Shown piece by piece: positions 1 through 8,119 of a stretch of 53,362 nucleotides of DNA. The notes below the pieces were generated by a model. The model ran no database searches. It was not told the DNA's origin and was given only the letters and a program-made list of their open reading frames with translations. Each line of letters begins with the position of its first letter. Position 1 is the stretch's first letter. Position numbers and translations under genes: made by a program. Source of the DNA: Polynucleobacter sp. GTDB lineage: Bacteria > Pseudomonadota > Gammaproteobacteria > Burkholderiales > Burkholderiaceae. Location: positions 1-53,362 of the forward strand of contig JAEMSI010000009.1 of the NCBI GenBank assembly GCA_016462905.1, read 5' to 3'.

Positions 1-3
1 TAG

Positions 4-77
4 GGCGCGTTGGCCGAGTGGTTAGGCAGGAGCCTGCAAAGCTTCGTACGGGGGTTCGATTCCCTCACGCGCCTCCA
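4..77 (+). tRNA. tRNA-Cys (anticodon GCA)
   Basis: The 7-bp acceptor stem GGCGCGT (4-10) pairs with ACGCGCC (67-73). The anticodon loop reads CTGCAAA with anticodon GCA, the T-loop has GGTTCGATTCC, the discriminator is U (typical of tRNA-Cys), and CCA is encoded at 75-77. The 3' end is intact, so this tRNA shows no sign of having been used as an integration site. Confidence 0.95.
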
Positions 78-186
78 AGCGCTGAGTTGTTAGCCACCGT
101 AAAGTTGGATCTTGACCATTTAATGGTTCGGCATACAATTACTCTAATATTAATAATCCTTTGCTTTTACTGGACCATCAATCGAT

Positions 187-645
187 ATGAACCTTTTGAA
201 ATTACCTACAGCCTATCTTTTAGCCATCATTGCTAGCCTCTTTTTGGGCGCGTGCGCTTCTGGGGACTCTCCTTCTGGCAGTCCACAAGAGATTGCTGAA
301 ACTCAAAGTCAGTTATTGGGCGAGATGCCGTTACCGCAGGGTGCACGAATCCTCGGGCAAGACTCTTTGATTATTGGCCGTGGTGATAATTGGGTTGGTC
401 GCGTACAAGTAGCCGGTTTGCAAGGGGCTACCGATATTTATGCTTTCTTCCAATCGGAATACCCTAAAGCGGGTTGGACTACGGTTGCCGCTACCAAGGC
501 CAAGGTAAGTATTTTAGTTTTTACTAAAGGTGACCGCACTGTTACGGTTGAAGTGAGCGATGGACCTTTTTCAGGCCCTAAGAGTTTGATGATCATTACA
601 GCGTCACCCAAAAACGCAAACGTTTATACGCCGCCTAAAAAGTAA
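187..645 (+). CDS. small outer-membrane-type lipoprotein, unknown function
   Basis: 152 residues. The N-terminus is a lipoprotein signal peptide: a hydrophobic stretch at about residues 10-20 followed by the lipobox LGAC with the lipidated Cys at 23. The mature part begins with a Ser/Gly/Pro-rich linker and has one small alpha/beta domain (about 45-140) resembling short periplasmic proteins of unknown function. I do not recognise a named family. No strong ribosome site precedes the ATG. It lies alone between tRNA-Cys and the convergent lexA gene. The lipoprotein call is seen in the sequence; sorting to the outer membrane is inferred from Ala rather than Asp after the Cys. Confidence 0.8.
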   Translation: MNLLKLPTAYLLAIIASLFLGACASGDSPSGSPQEIAETQSQLLGEMPLPQGARILGQDSLIIGRGDNWVGRVQVAGLQGATDIYAFFQSEYPKAGWTTVAATKAKVSILVFTKGDRTVTVEVSDGPFSGPKSLMIITASPKNANVYTPPKK

Positions 646-671
646 TACCTTGAATTGAGATTGGAATTTGG

Positions 672-690
672 ATTGGGGCTCATCCCCAAT
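672..690. terminator. hairpin between convergent lipoprotein gene and lexA
   Basis: ATTGGGG-CTCAT-CCCCAAT forms a perfect 7-bp stem in the 47-bp gap between two convergent genes. Neither side has a clear T-run, so it is a weak candidate for a shared bidirectional terminator. Confidence 0.4.
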
Positions 691-692
691 GA

Positions 693-1436
693 TTAAATTC
701 CGTTGGCGCGAATTAAGCCGACAGCTTGACCCTCAATTGCAAAGCTACTGACACGGCTGTCGACTAGGATATTTTTAAAGTCAGGATTTTCGGCAATTAA
801 TTCAATGATGATGCCGCTACCTTCTTTTTTCTTGCTCCAGCGTTTTACGGTAACCTCATCATCAATCCGCGCCACGACAATATCGCCGTTCCGCACATCC
901 GATGTTTTCTTAACGGCTAGATAATCGCCGTCCAATATTCCAGCATCGCGCATGCTCATCCCTTTTACTTTGAGCAGGTAATCAGCGCCTCGGCTAAATA
1001 AACTCGGGTCAACTGGAATGTGTTTTTCAATATGCTCAAGTGCCATGATCGGCGAACCGGCTGCAACTCTTCCAATCAAAGGAAGGGTTAATTGTTGTAA
1101 TGCTCCCGATGGAAGATTCAATTGGTTGAAATGATGAGCACTACCAATATGACGTTGTCCGCTGGCTAGGGAGAGACGGATGCCACGCGAGGTGCCAGGA
1201 CTTAATTCGATATACCCCTTTTTTGCCAGTGCCCGTAAATGCTCTTCAGCGGCATTGGCCGAGGCGAAACCAAGGCGATTGGCAATCTCAGCGCGAGTTG
1301 GGGGGGAGCCGCTTTCAGAAATAGCCTGCGTAATTAATCCCAAAATCTGCTCTTGCCTTGCAGTTAGTTTTGGCAGGGTCGAATCACGGATAGAGTCGCT
1401 AACCGAGTCGATAATATTTACTGTGTTTATGTCCAT
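693..1436 (-). CDS. lexA: LexA SOS repressor / self-cleaving S24 peptidase
   Basis: Represses DNA-damage genes and self-cleaves when stimulated by RecA filaments. Residues 23-90 are the winged-helix DNA-binding domain ([10 protein letters not shown] at 23-32). The cleavage site is Ala126-Gly127 (VAAGSP), the catalytic Ser is 161 in GMSM, and the catalytic Lys is 198 in VTVKR; the Ser-to-Lys spacing of 37 equals that of E. coli LexA. At 247 residues it is longer than the usual 200-220. About 20 extra residues precede the HTH and the hinge is long. No ATG, GTG or TTG lies between the ATG at 1436 and the HTH, so the extension appears real. A LexA-type operator abuts the start codon, which implies autorepression. 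Divergent from the asparaginase gene. Confidence 0.95.
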   Translation of the reverse strand: MDINTVNIIDSVSDSIRDSTLPKLTARQEQILGLITQAISESGSPPTRAEIANRLGFASANAAEEHLRALAKKGYIELSPGTSRGIRLSLASGQRHIGSAHHFNQLNLPSGALQQLTLPLIGRVAAGSPIMALEHIEKHIPVDPSLFSRGADYLLKVKGMSMRDAGILDGDYLAVKKTSDVRNGDIVVARIDDEVTVKRWSKKKEGSGIIIELIAENPDFKNILVDSRVSSFAIEGQAVGLIRANGI

Positions 1437-1437
1437 G

Positions 1438-1471
1438 CTGATATTGTATACAGTAAATATTCTAAATTCAA
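1438..1471 (-). promoter_or_regulatory. lexA promoter with LexA (SOS) operator
   Basis: On the minus strand TTGAAT (1466-1471), a 17-bp spacer and TACAAT (1443-1448) form a good sigma-70 promoter. The -10 lies inside CTG-N10-CAG (1438-1453), the SOS-box consensus form. The expected transcription start, about 7 bases after the -10, falls on the A of the ATG at 1436, which predicts a leaderless or nearly leaderless mRNA. A 12-bp inverted repeat also flanks the region: AATATTTACTGT at 1413-1424 and ACAGTAAATATT at 1450-1461. Confidence 0.7.
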
Positions 1472-1503
1472 GAATATTTCAGCATTTTTTGTAGGAAGGG
1501 ATA

Positions 1504-2565
1504 ATGGCAAGCATGAACCCTAAGCTTTTATTGATTGGTACTGGCGGAACCATAGCGGGCCTTGCCCCAAACCCAAGGGATAACCCACTATCTTATGAGC
1601 CTGCTGTGGTAAGCGTGGCAGAGCTCTTTAGTCAACTCCAAGCACCCGAAATCGAAAAACTGCCCGAAATTGAGTGCATTCAATTGGCTAATGTGGATAG
1701 TCGCAGTTTTCCTCAAGCTTTATTGAGCGAGCTAGGGGCGCTTGTATTAAAAGCTATTCGTGACCCCCAGATCTTGGGAATTGGGATTACCCATGGCACC
1801 GATACGATGGAAGAAACCGGCTTCTTTTTGGACGCAATTGCCCATCAGGCCTGTCTTAAACAAGCTAAGCGGGTAGTTTTAACGGGTGCCATGCTGCCCT
1901 CGAACGCGCCCTTGGCAGACGGACCTAGGAATTTATTGCAGGCCTTATTACTGGCCGCAAAAATGGCTGAACCCACCATGCCCGATGGGCTATATGCTGC
2001 TTTTTCAGGGAAGTATTGTTTGGCTAAGGATTTAGCCAAAAGACACACCACCAGCTTAGATGCCCCAGTGAGAGATAGCATTTGTTCCGACGACCTCTTA
2101 TGGAACAAAGAAATTCTCAAACAATCTCAGCAAGTTAGTGAAGACTCGCCCTTTCCGGGCCCCGAAGACTGGCCCTGGGTTGATATTTTAACAAGCCATC
2201 AAGGCGCTAGGCCGGATTCAATTGAACTATATTTTCCAAGCAAAATCAAAGGCTTAGTAGTATCCGGTACCGGTATGGGGGGCTACCATGACAATTGGGA
2301 CCAAGGCCTTTTGCACCTGCAAGAAACAGGCGTTGCTGTAGTTCGGTCTTCTCGAACCGGTTTGGGAGAAGTAAAAAAAGATTTGCCTAAAAAGGATCCA
2401 TTGGGTCAGATGCCTGCAGGGCGCTTATCACCGGCAAAGGCCCGTATTGCTTTGCAATTAGCCCTTTACGCTGCTCAAATGAGCAAAAGTGCCGAAAGCA
2501 CCATTGATGCTAAATCCATGACTTGGCAGACATTTTTTGCTAGAATAGCGGACTTACCTAAGTAA
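1504..2565 (+). CDS. L-asparaginase (type I/II asparaginase-glutaminase family)
   Basis: 353 residues. Hydrolyses L-asparagine to aspartate and ammonia. The N-terminal active-site motif TGGTIAG (about residues 13-19) supplies the nucleophilic Thr, and the second motif HGTDTMEET (about 98-106) supplies the Thr-Asp pair. The small C-terminal domain carries GTGMGGYHD-like sequence. No signal peptide is visible, so it is probably cytoplasmic. The ATG at 1504 follows an AGGAAGGG ribosome site. It is divergent from lexA, with a 67-bp gap containing the SOS operator. Whether LexA also affects this gene cannot be told from sequence. Confidence 0.9.
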   Translation: MASMNPKLLLIGTGGTIAGLAPNPRDNPLSYEPAVVSVAELFSQLQAPEIEKLPEIECIQLANVDSRSFPQALLSELGALVLKAIRDPQILGIGITHGTDTMEETGFFLDAIAHQACLKQAKRVVLTGAMLPSNAPLADGPRNLLQALLLAAKMAEPTMPDGLYAAFSGKYCLAKDLAKRHTTSLDAPVRDSICSDDLLWNKEILKQSQQVSEDSPFPGPEDWPWVDILTSHQGARPDSIELYFPSKIKGLVVSGTGMGGYHDNWDQGLLHLQETGVAVVRSSRTGLGEVKKDLPKKDPLGQMPAGRLSPAKARIALQLALYAAQMSKSAESTIDAKSMTWQTFFARIADLPK

Positions 2566-2675
2566 GGTTCGGTATTTTTTTACAACTTGTTACACCCTTG
2601 CTGCACTGGATTCAGTTTCACGACATCTGAAATTGAAAGACGCCTAGGCAGCTTTATCCATAAGGAGTGATTTTG

Positions 2676-3050
2676 ATGCGTCATTATGAAATTGTTTTTA
2701 TCGTCCATCCGGACCAGAGCGAGCAAGTCCCCGCAATGATCGATCGTTACAAATCGATTCTTACAACCCATAACGGGAAAGTACATCGCATTGAAGACTG
2801 GGGCCGTCGTCAAATGGCTTACATGATCGACAAACTTGCTAAAGCCCATTACGTGTGCATGAACATTGAGTGTGATCAAAAAACACTCGAAGAGTTAGAG
2901 CACGCTTTTAAATTTAATGATGCTGTTTTGCGTCACTTGATTGTTAAGATGAAAAAGGCTGAAGTAGAGCCATCCATCATGATGAAAGAAGTGCAGCGCG
3001 AGGAAGCTCGTAAGCAAGCCCAAGCAGATATCCCTGCTGAAATCGAATAA
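2676..3050 (+). CDS. rpsF: 30S ribosomal protein bS6
   Basis: 124 residues. Binds 16S rRNA in the platform together with bS18. The start [17 protein letters not shown] is typical of S6, and the C-terminal tail is rich in Glu, Ala and Lys. The ATG at 2676 is chosen over the GTG at 2667 because AGGAG at 2663-2667 gives an 8-base spacing to the ATG. First gene of the rpsF-priB-rpsR-rplI operon, which leads into dnaB. Confidence 0.96.
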   Translation: MRHYEIVFIVHPDQSEQVPAMIDRYKSILTTHNGKVHRIEDWGRRQMAYMIDKLAKAHYVCMNIECDQKTLEELEHAFKFNDAVLRHLIVKMKKAEVEPSIMMKEVQREEARKQAQADIPAEIE

Positions 3051-3087
3051 TTTTGATTGATCAATACGGAGGTTCACAGGTTCGCAA

Positions 3088-3126
3088 ATGAGGCTATCAA
3101 ATCCGGTTTATAAAACGATCTTATGA
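3088..3126 (+). CDS. possible 12-codon coupling ORF upstream of priB
   Basis: ATG at 3088 opens 12 codons ([12 protein letters not shown]) whose TGA stop at 3124-3126 overlaps the priB ATG at 3123 as ATGA. A GGAGG lies upstream at about 3069-3073, 14 bases from the ATG, a loose spacing. priB itself has no good ribosome site, so translation could reach priB by coupling. It may be chance; conservation in relatives would decide. Confidence 0.3.
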   Translation: MRLSNPVYKTIL

Positions 3127-3407
3127 ACCATTTGACCTTAACTGCTACTTTAATTTCAAAAGACCTAACTCGATACACTCCAGCTGGTTTACCAGTGATT
3201 CATTGTCAACTGCAGTACGACGGTGAAGTTCAGGAAGCAAAGCAGCCCAGGCAAGTCAAGATGAAGGTTGAGGCAATTGCGATTGGTTTAATCCAGGAGA
3301 AAATTGCCCAAATGGATTTAGGAGTAACCGCAGTGTTTAAAGGATTTTTAGCTCAAAAAAATTGGCGAAATGAACGACTCGTATTTCATATTAACGACAT
3401 TAATTAA
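3123..3407 (+). CDS. priB: primosomal replication protein N, PriB
   Basis: 94 residues, a single OB-fold ssDNA-binding protein that helps PriA restart stalled forks. The start [20 protein letters not shown] matches the first strand of PriB/SSB folds, and the end ([10 protein letters not shown]) fits the last strand. Its place between rpsF and rpsR is the conserved location in Beta- and Gammaproteobacteria. The ATG has no clear Shine-Dalgarno and overlaps the stop of a 12-codon ORF, so translation may be coupled. Confidence 0.92.
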   Translation: MNHLTLTATLISKDLTRYTPAGLPVIHCQLQYDGEVQEAKQPRQVKMKVEAIAIGLIQEKIAQMDLGVTAVFKGFLAQKNWRNERLVFHINDIN

Positions 3408-3430
3408 AACTTTATAGAATAGGAATTATT

Positions 3431-3712
3431 ATGGCCTTCGGTAAATCAGCCAAAAAGACAGACTTCAAAAAGAAGCCTTTACAGAATCCCTTGTTCAAAC
3501 GCAAACGCTATTGCCGTTTTACGGTTGGCGGTGTTGAGCAAATTGATTACAAAGACATTGACACCTTAAAAGATTTTATTGGCGAGAACGCTAAGATTAC
3601 GCCCGCACGTTTAACGGGCACAAAAGCCTTGTTTCAGCGTCAATTGGATACCGCAATTAAGCGTGCTCGCTTCCTTGCTTTATTGCCATTTTCAGATCAA
3701 CATAAGAAATAA
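3431..3712 (+). CDS. rpsR: 30S ribosomal protein bS18
   Basis: 93 residues, basic. The core shows KRYCRFTV, then [12 protein letters not shown] and the C-terminal [18 protein letters not shown], all typical of S18. It pairs with bS6 on the 30S platform. The N-terminus carries a Lys-rich extension common in betaproteobacteria. The AGGAATT ribosome site lies just upstream of the ATG. Middle gene of the operon. Confidence 0.97.
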   Translation: MAFGKSAKKTDFKKKPLQNPLFKRKRYCRFTVGGVEQIDYKDIDTLKDFIGENAKITPARLTGTKALFQRQLDTAIKRARFLALLPFSDQHKK

Positions 3713-3725
3713 TTAGGAGCCCATA

Positions 3726-4178
3726 ATGCAAGTTATTCTGCTTGAAAAAGTAACCAATTTGGGTAACCTTGGCGATGTAGTTCGCGTAAAAGATGGGTTT
3801 GCTCGTAATTTTTTGATTCCGCAACGCAAAGCACGTCGTGCTACTGAATCTGCGATTGCAGACTTTGCTGCCCGCCGCGCTGAATTAGAAAAAATAGCCG
3901 CTGAAAAATTAGCTGCCGCTCAGGCGGTTGGTCAAAAGATGCAAGGTTTCGTTCTTGAGATTACCCAAAAATCGGGAGTAGACGGACGTTTGTTTGGATC
4001 TGTAACGAATCACGATATTGCTGATGGTTTAAACGCCAAAGGGTTTACGATCGAAAAAGCGTCAATTCGCATGCCTACTGGACCATTGAAGATGGTTGGC
4101 GATCATCCAGTGGCGATTGCAATTCATACGGATGTGGTGGTAGATATTCAGATCCGTGTGATCGGCGAACAGGCTTAA
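3726..4178 (+). CDS. rplI: 50S ribosomal protein bL9
   Basis: 150 residues. The N-terminal domain begins [19 protein letters not shown] and has the [10 protein letters not shown] motif, followed by the long Ala/Lys/Glu-rich connecting helix (about 45-75) and the C-terminal rRNA-binding domain with DGRLFGSVT. Binds 23S rRNA at the base of the L1 stalk. TTAGGAG lies 8 bases before the ATG. Last ribosomal gene of the operon, 22 bp before dnaB. Confidence 0.97.
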   Translation: MQVILLEKVTNLGNLGDVVRVKDGFARNFLIPQRKARRATESAIADFAARRAELEKIAAEKLAAAQAVGQKMQGFVLEITQKSGVDGRLFGSVTNHDIADGLNAKGFTIEKASIRMPTGPLKMVGDHPVAIAIHTDVVVDIQIRVIGEQA

Positions 4179-4200
4179 TCCAGTTCTGTAAACTAGCCTA

Positions 4201-5652
4201 ATGGCTGAAACGAAAACCCGCCCAGTAGCGCTGAACCTCGGTGGAACTGGGGTGGGGGATTCGGTTGTTCAGGCTTTAAAGGTGCCGCCTCACTCCGTTG
4301 AGGCCGAGCAATCCGTTCTTGGCAGTCTTTTATTAGACAACTCAGCATGGGATCGTTTGGGTGGGATTCTTACGGAAAACGATTTTTATCGCCGCGAACA
4401 TGCATTGGTGTATCACGTCATCCAAAAGCTAGTCGGAGATAACCGTCCCGCCGATGTCATTACCGTTTATGAAGCGCTTAAAAACGATCCCGATGGGGAT
4501 TTGGTCGGAATTGATTATCTCAATTCTTTGGCGCAAAGTACGCCAAGCGCCGCCAATATCAAAGGCTATGCCGAAATTATTCGGGATCGTAGTATCTTAC
4601 GGCGCTTAATTGAGGTTTCAGAGGGTATTGTTCATTCTGCATTTAGTCCTGAAGGCAGGGCGGTTAAGCAATTGCTAGACGAGGCTGAATCTCGTATTTT
4701 GCAAATTGGTGAAGATGGCAGCCGTAAAGCCGATTATTTAGAAATTGAACCGTTGTTGAGTGAGGTCGTCAAGCGCATCGATGAGTTATATAACCGCGAG
4801 GGTGGGAGCGATATAACGGGCATCGCAACGGGTTTTGTTGATTTAGATCGCCAAACCAGCGGCTTACAAAAGGGCGATTTAGTGATTGTGGCTGGCAGAC
4901 CTTCCATGGGTAAAACCGCTTTTGCATTAAACATCGCCGAGAATGTGGCATTAAACGAAGGTCTTCCGATTGCTATATTTTCAATGGAAATGTCCGGCGC
5001 CCAATTGGCTACCCGCTTATTAGGTTCAGTCGGTCGGGTAGATCAAACCCGTATGCGCACTGGTAAATTACAAGATGAAGAATGGCCTCGCGTTACGGAT
5101 GCGATTGCCCGTTTAAGTAATACGCAAATTTTAATTGACGAAACTGGCTCCTTAACCTGTTTGGAATTGCGTGCTAGAGCACGTCGCATTGCACGTAATT
5201 TTGGTGGTACGCTGGGGATGGTGGTAGTTGATTATCTACAGTTAATGAGCGGGAGTACTGGCGGTGCAAGTGAAAATCGCGCCACTGAAATTTCAGAAAT
5301 TTCGCGCTCACTAAAATCATTGGCGAAAGAGTTGCAGTGTCCAGTGGTTGCTTTATCTCAATTAAATCGTGGCTTAGAACAACGCCCCAACAAACGTCCA
5401 GTGATGTCGGATTTACGTGAATCAGGAGCAATCGAACAAGACGCTGATTTAATTATCTTTATTTATCGCGACGAGGTGTATCACCCAGACACTACGACCG
5501 ACAAAGGGGTTGCTGAAATTATTATTGGAAAGCAACGTAATGGCCCCATCGGGGTTGTGCGACTGAGTTGGCAGGGTCAATTTACGAAGTTTGATAATTT
5601 GGCATCGGGTAGTGGCGCTATTTCCTATGCTGGTGGTTACGAACCGTTTTAA
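4201..5652 (+). CDS. dnaB: replicative DNA helicase DnaB
   Basis: 483 residues. Hexameric 5'-3' helicase at the replication fork. The N-terminal domain (about 25-130) contains PPHSVEAEQSVLGSLL. The RecA-like motor has Walker A GRPSMGKTA at about 232-240, Walker B with MVVVDYLQLM, the DnaB motif ending in QLNRGLEQR, and the arginine-finger region RESGAIEQDADLI. It has the normal family length, and nothing suggests an intein in the P-loop or in the QLNR region, common insertion points in dnaB genes. Probably co-transcribed from the rplI side. Convergent with the NlpC/P60 gene. Confidence 0.97.
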   Translation: MAETKTRPVALNLGGTGVGDSVVQALKVPPHSVEAEQSVLGSLLLDNSAWDRLGGILTENDFYRREHALVYHVIQKLVGDNRPADVITVYEALKNDPDGDLVGIDYLNSLAQSTPSAANIKGYAEIIRDRSILRRLIEVSEGIVHSAFSPEGRAVKQLLDEAESRILQIGEDGSRKADYLEIEPLLSEVVKRIDELYNREGGSDITGIATGFVDLDRQTSGLQKGDLVIVAGRPSMGKTAFALNIAENVALNEGLPIAIFSMEMSGAQLATRLLGSVGRVDQTRMRTGKLQDEEWPRVTDAIARLSNTQILIDETGSLTCLELRARARRIARNFGGTLGMVVVDYLQLMSGSTGGASENRATEISEISRSLKSLAKELQCPVVALSQLNRGLEQRPNKRPVMSDLRESGAIEQDADLIIFIYRDEVYHPDTTTDKGVAEIIIGKQRNGPIGVVRLSWQGQFTKFDNLASGSGAISYAGGYEPF

Positions 5653-5659
5653 AAATGCT

Positions 5660-6223
5660 TTAATTATTTTTAATGCGTCGTGCTTCGGTATAGCGTGCAG
5701 CCCAATACGGCGAATCTATTCTCTCAAGCCGCACCGTTCCGCCTGAGCTGGGAGCATGAACAAAGCGACCTTTACCTACATAAATTCCTGCGTGGGAGTA
5801 TTGTTCCCCGCTGGTATTAAAAAAAACTAGATCACCCGGAGCAGGGGCTTGTTGTCCAATTGCTTTCCCGCTGCGACTCATTTCTTGAATCGTGCGCGGC
5901 AATTGAATCCCAGTGGTTTTTTTATAGACGTATACGATTAAGCCGCTGCAATCAAAACCCCCATTAGGAGTGTTCCCACCCCAACGATAGGGTACATCCA
6001 CTAGACCAATTGCAGCGATCGATATATCTTCATTTCCCGCGCTCGTGTCATTTTGAAATTGGGCGATACGAGCTGAACCACTAGGGTTAAAATTACCTGT
6101 ATTGGTCGATGATTGCCGGCTGCTAAAAGAAGAGCAGGCCGAAAGTAACAGGGTCGAACCCAGACAAAAACCAAACGCAAGAATCGATTGCCTAAATCGC
6201 TTTCTATAAAGCGTCTGCAGCAT
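5660..6223 (-). CDS. NlpC/P60 (C40) cell-wall peptidase lipoprotein, Spr/MepS-like
   Basis: 187 residues. A lipoprotein signal ends in LSAC with Cys30. After a Ser/Asn-rich linker comes an NlpC/P60 domain (about 65-185): catalytic Cys92 in FDCSGL, His144 in YSHAGIY and a third polar residue, His156, in FVHAPS. The family cuts D,L- bonds in peptidoglycan cross-links or stems. Its start overlaps the end of phoH by 20 bp, so the two genes are probably one transcript with phoH first. Membrane-anchored in the periplasm by inference. The exact substrate is not known. Confidence 0.9.
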   Translation of the reverse strand: MLQTLYRKRFRQSILAFGFCLGSTLLLSACSSFSSRQSSTNTGNFNPSGSARIAQFQNDTSAGNEDISIAAIGLVDVPYRWGGNTPNGGFDCSGLIVYVYKKTTGIQLPRTIQEMSRSGKAIGQQAPAPGDLVFFNTSGEQYSHAGIYVGKGRFVHAPSSGGTVRLERIDSPYWAARYTEARRIKNN

Positions 6224-7904
6224 GATCAGCTAGGCGCGAACGTTCTCCACGGGCTAAGGTGACATGACCGCTATGGCGCCATCCCTTAAATCGATCTACC
6301 ACGTAAGTTAGTCCCGATGATCCTTCGGTAAGGTAAGGGGTATCAATTTGCGCAATATTGCCTAGGCAAATAATTTTTGTTCCAGGACCCGCACGAGTCA
6401 CTAGAGTCTTCATTTGTTTAGGTGTGAGATTTTGTGCTTCATCAATAATTAAAAATTTACTGACAAAAGTTCTACCCCTCATAAAGTTCATACTTTTTAC
6501 TTTAATGCGGGAGCGAATTAATTCTTGGGTTGCAGCTCTTCCCCATTCACCGGCACTATCATCATTCCGATGCAGCACTTCTAAATTATCATCAAATGCA
6601 CCCATCCAAGGCTGCATCTTTTCTTCTTCCGTGCCTGGTAAAAAGCCGATGTCCTCGCCAACCGGAACGGTAGCGCGAGTAATAATAATTTCGTTATAGC
6701 GTTTGCTATCGAGTACTTGTTCCAAACCAGCAGCTAGGGCCAAGAGAGTTTTTCCAGTACCCGCTTGACCTAATAAGGTAACAAAATCAATATCAGGATT
6801 CATTAAAAGATTCATTGCAAAATTTTGTTCGCGATTGCGGGCGGTAATGCTCCAGACATTATTTTTTTGATGAGAAAAATCACGCAAGGTTTGTAATAAA
6901 GCGGTTTTGCCGTTTATTTCCCGAACCTGAGCATAAAAAGGAGTTGATCCATCTGGATTTTCTTGATAAACAAATTGATTCACTAACATGCTTGGAACTA
7001 AGGGTCCGGTGACTCGATAAAACATCGTGCCACTTTTGCTATCGGCCCAACTTTCCATCGCTTTACCGTGTTTTGGCCAAAAGTCTGAACTTAAGGTCAT
7101 CACCCCCGAATACATCAAATCACGGTCTTCAAGAACCTGATCGTTAAAATAATCTTCAGCCGGCAAGCCCAGGGCACGGGCTTTGATGCGCATATTGATA
7201 TCTTTCGACACCAATACGACCTCTTGATTTTTTTTACTTTCTTGTAAGTCACGCACCACTCCCAGAATTAGGTTATCGCCTTTACCCTCTGGTAGGCCTT
7301 CTGGTAATTTGGTTTGCGTTAATTGAGTTTGAAAATACAAACGACCCGCAGCGTCGCGATTACCTAATTTACTCAGCGGAATACCCTCATCGAGGGTACC
7401 TGCTGTACCAGCTACCAATTGATCTAAAGAGCGACTTACAGTACGGGCGTTGCGCGCCACCTCGCTCATCCCCTTTTTATGATTGTCGAGCTCCTCAAGC
7501 GTGGTCATGGGTAAAAATAAATCATGCTCTTCAAAGCGGAATAAAGAGGATGGGTCGTGCATTAATACATTGGTATCGAGTACAAATAGTTTGGGAGGTC
7601 CGGTATGGGGTAATTTTTTGTGACGCGTTTCGGGACGACTGCTAGTTTTTAGATTCAAATTAGATACACGCTGTTCTAGCGCTATTTTTTCTAACATGCG
7701 CTCTGCAGCAGCTAGATCTTCCTCGGCGTCATCAGCCCAATTTTCTTCATTTATTTTGGGGTTGCTATTATCTTCTTCGGTATCCAACCAAGATTCTGCT
7801 TCAATCGCTTTTTTGGGTTTAGGTGGATTCTTAAGATCTGGTTTTCCAATACGGCTCAAATTAATTTCGTCAGCGATTTGGGTCGGGATTGGGGGCAATG
7901 GCAT
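6204..7904 (-). CDS. PhoH-family ATPase with N-terminal PIN domain (PhoH2/YlaK type)
   Basis: 566 residues from the ATG at 7904, preferred over a TTG at 7910 because AGGAG (7914-7918) sits 9 bases from the ATG and only 3 from the TTG. After a charged, low-complexity N-terminal 100 residues comes a PIN-like RNase domain (LFVLDTNVLMHD near 108-119), then a PhoH ATPase domain with Walker A GQAGTGKTLL near 379-388 and Walker B FLIIDEAQNLTP. PIN-PhoH proteins in other bacteria act as RNA helicase/ribonucleases. The gene follows a candidate structured RNA that ends in an intrinsic terminator just upstream of its ribosome site, which suggests either attenuation or an independent small RNA. Confidence 0.88.
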   Translation of the reverse strand: MPLPPIPTQIADEINLSRIGKPDLKNPPKPKKAIEAESWLDTEEDNSNPKINEENWADDAEEDLAAAERMLEKIALEQRVSNLNLKTSSRPETRHKKLPHTGPPKLFVLDTNVLMHDPSSLFRFEEHDLFLPMTTLEELDNHKKGMSEVARNARTVSRSLDQLVAGTAGTLDEGIPLSKLGNRDAAGRLYFQTQLTQTKLPEGLPEGKGDNLILGVVRDLQESKKNQEVVLVSKDINMRIKARALGLPAEDYFNDQVLEDRDLMYSGVMTLSSDFWPKHGKAMESWADSKSGTMFYRVTGPLVPSMLVNQFVYQENPDGSTPFYAQVREINGKTALLQTLRDFSHQKNNVWSITARNREQNFAMNLLMNPDIDFVTLLGQAGTGKTLLALAAGLEQVLDSKRYNEIIITRATVPVGEDIGFLPGTEEEKMQPWMGAFDDNLEVLHRNDDSAGEWGRAATQELIRSRIKVKSMNFMRGRTFVSKFLIIDEAQNLTPKQMKTLVTRAGPGTKIICLGNIAQIDTPYLTEGSSGLTYVVDRFKGWRHSGHVTLARGERSRLADHAADAL

Positions 7905-7924
7905 TCGCAAGATCTCCTAAAAAG

Positions 7925-7956
7925 AAAAAACCGCCAGTCCTAAGGAGGTAGCGGTT
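7925..7956 (-). terminator. intrinsic terminator just upstream of phoH
   Basis: On the minus strand AACCGC pairs with GCGGTT (7951-7956 with 7929-7934). The interior contains TCCTTAGGA, which can fold further. A run of six U (7930-7925) follows. It lies only about 7 bases before the phoH ribosome site, so a transcript entering from the bcp side or from the promoter at 8069-8096 would stop here unless antiterminated. Confidence 0.7.
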
Positions 7957-8067
7957 CGATTACAAGCTAAATATGGATCCGAGCCAAGGGGGGAGTCATC
8001 CATACCTGACCTAGGGTGGCCAAGTGGGCTATTCGATAACTCTCGCCGTTTCCGGTGCATATAGGTC
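7925..8067 (-). ncRNA. candidate structured RNA / phoH leader, family not recognised
   Basis: A 209-bp non-coding gap between bcp and phoH. On the minus strand several helices can form: GACCUA (8067-8062) with UAGGUC (8013-8008) closing a domain that holds a CCG-GAAA-CGG hairpin (8055-8046) and GUUAU-CGA-AUAGC (8040-8028); then UAUGGAU (8004-7998) with AUCCAUA (7978-7972); then the terminator. The GAAA tetraloop and a U-G pair in the second hairpin exist only on the minus strand, which fixes the orientation. A plausible promoter lies just upstream. I do not recognise a known riboswitch. It could be a cis-acting phoH leader or a terminated small RNA of about 140 bases. Confidence 0.5.
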
Positions 8068-8068
8068 T

Positions 8069-8096
8069 ACTGTACTGCAAATTTTAAGCTTTGCAA
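8069..8096 (-). promoter_or_regulatory. possible promoter for the structured RNA upstream of phoH
   Basis: On the minus strand TTGCAA (8096-8091), a 16-bp spacer and TACAGT (8074-8069) give 4/6 matches at each element. The predicted start near 8062-8067 coincides with the 5' end of the closing helix of the candidate RNA. Confidence 0.35.
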
Positions 8097-8103
8097 GTTT
8101 TTT
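8076..8103 (+). terminator. plus-strand hairpin with T-run in bcp-phoH gap
   Basis: TGCAAA (8076-8081) pairs with TTTGCA (8090-8095), followed by AG and six T on the plus strand. It would stop plus-strand transcription coming from the phoH side. No plus-strand gene is nearby, and the hairpin overlaps the putative minus-strand promoter, so its role is unclear. Confidence 0.35.
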
Positions 8104-8119
8104 ATTTGAATTGCTTTAT

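Noticed and set aside
18..236. 72-codon open frame over tRNA-Cys
   Set aside because: It overlaps the tRNA and the lipoprotein start, and its sequence has no protein-like features.
2566..2675. S6:S18-binding leader RNA before rpsF
   Set aside because: I could not find a convincing CCG-containing bulged stem; only short self-complementary bits such as GCCTAGGC.
7911..8119. 4.5S SRP RNA or 6S RNA in the bcp-phoH gap
   Set aside because: A short GGTCAGGT resembles the SRP core, but the GGAA loop and the following AGCAGCC part are missing. 6S RNA should be one long hairpin with a central bubble; this sequence folds as separate short stems with a terminator.
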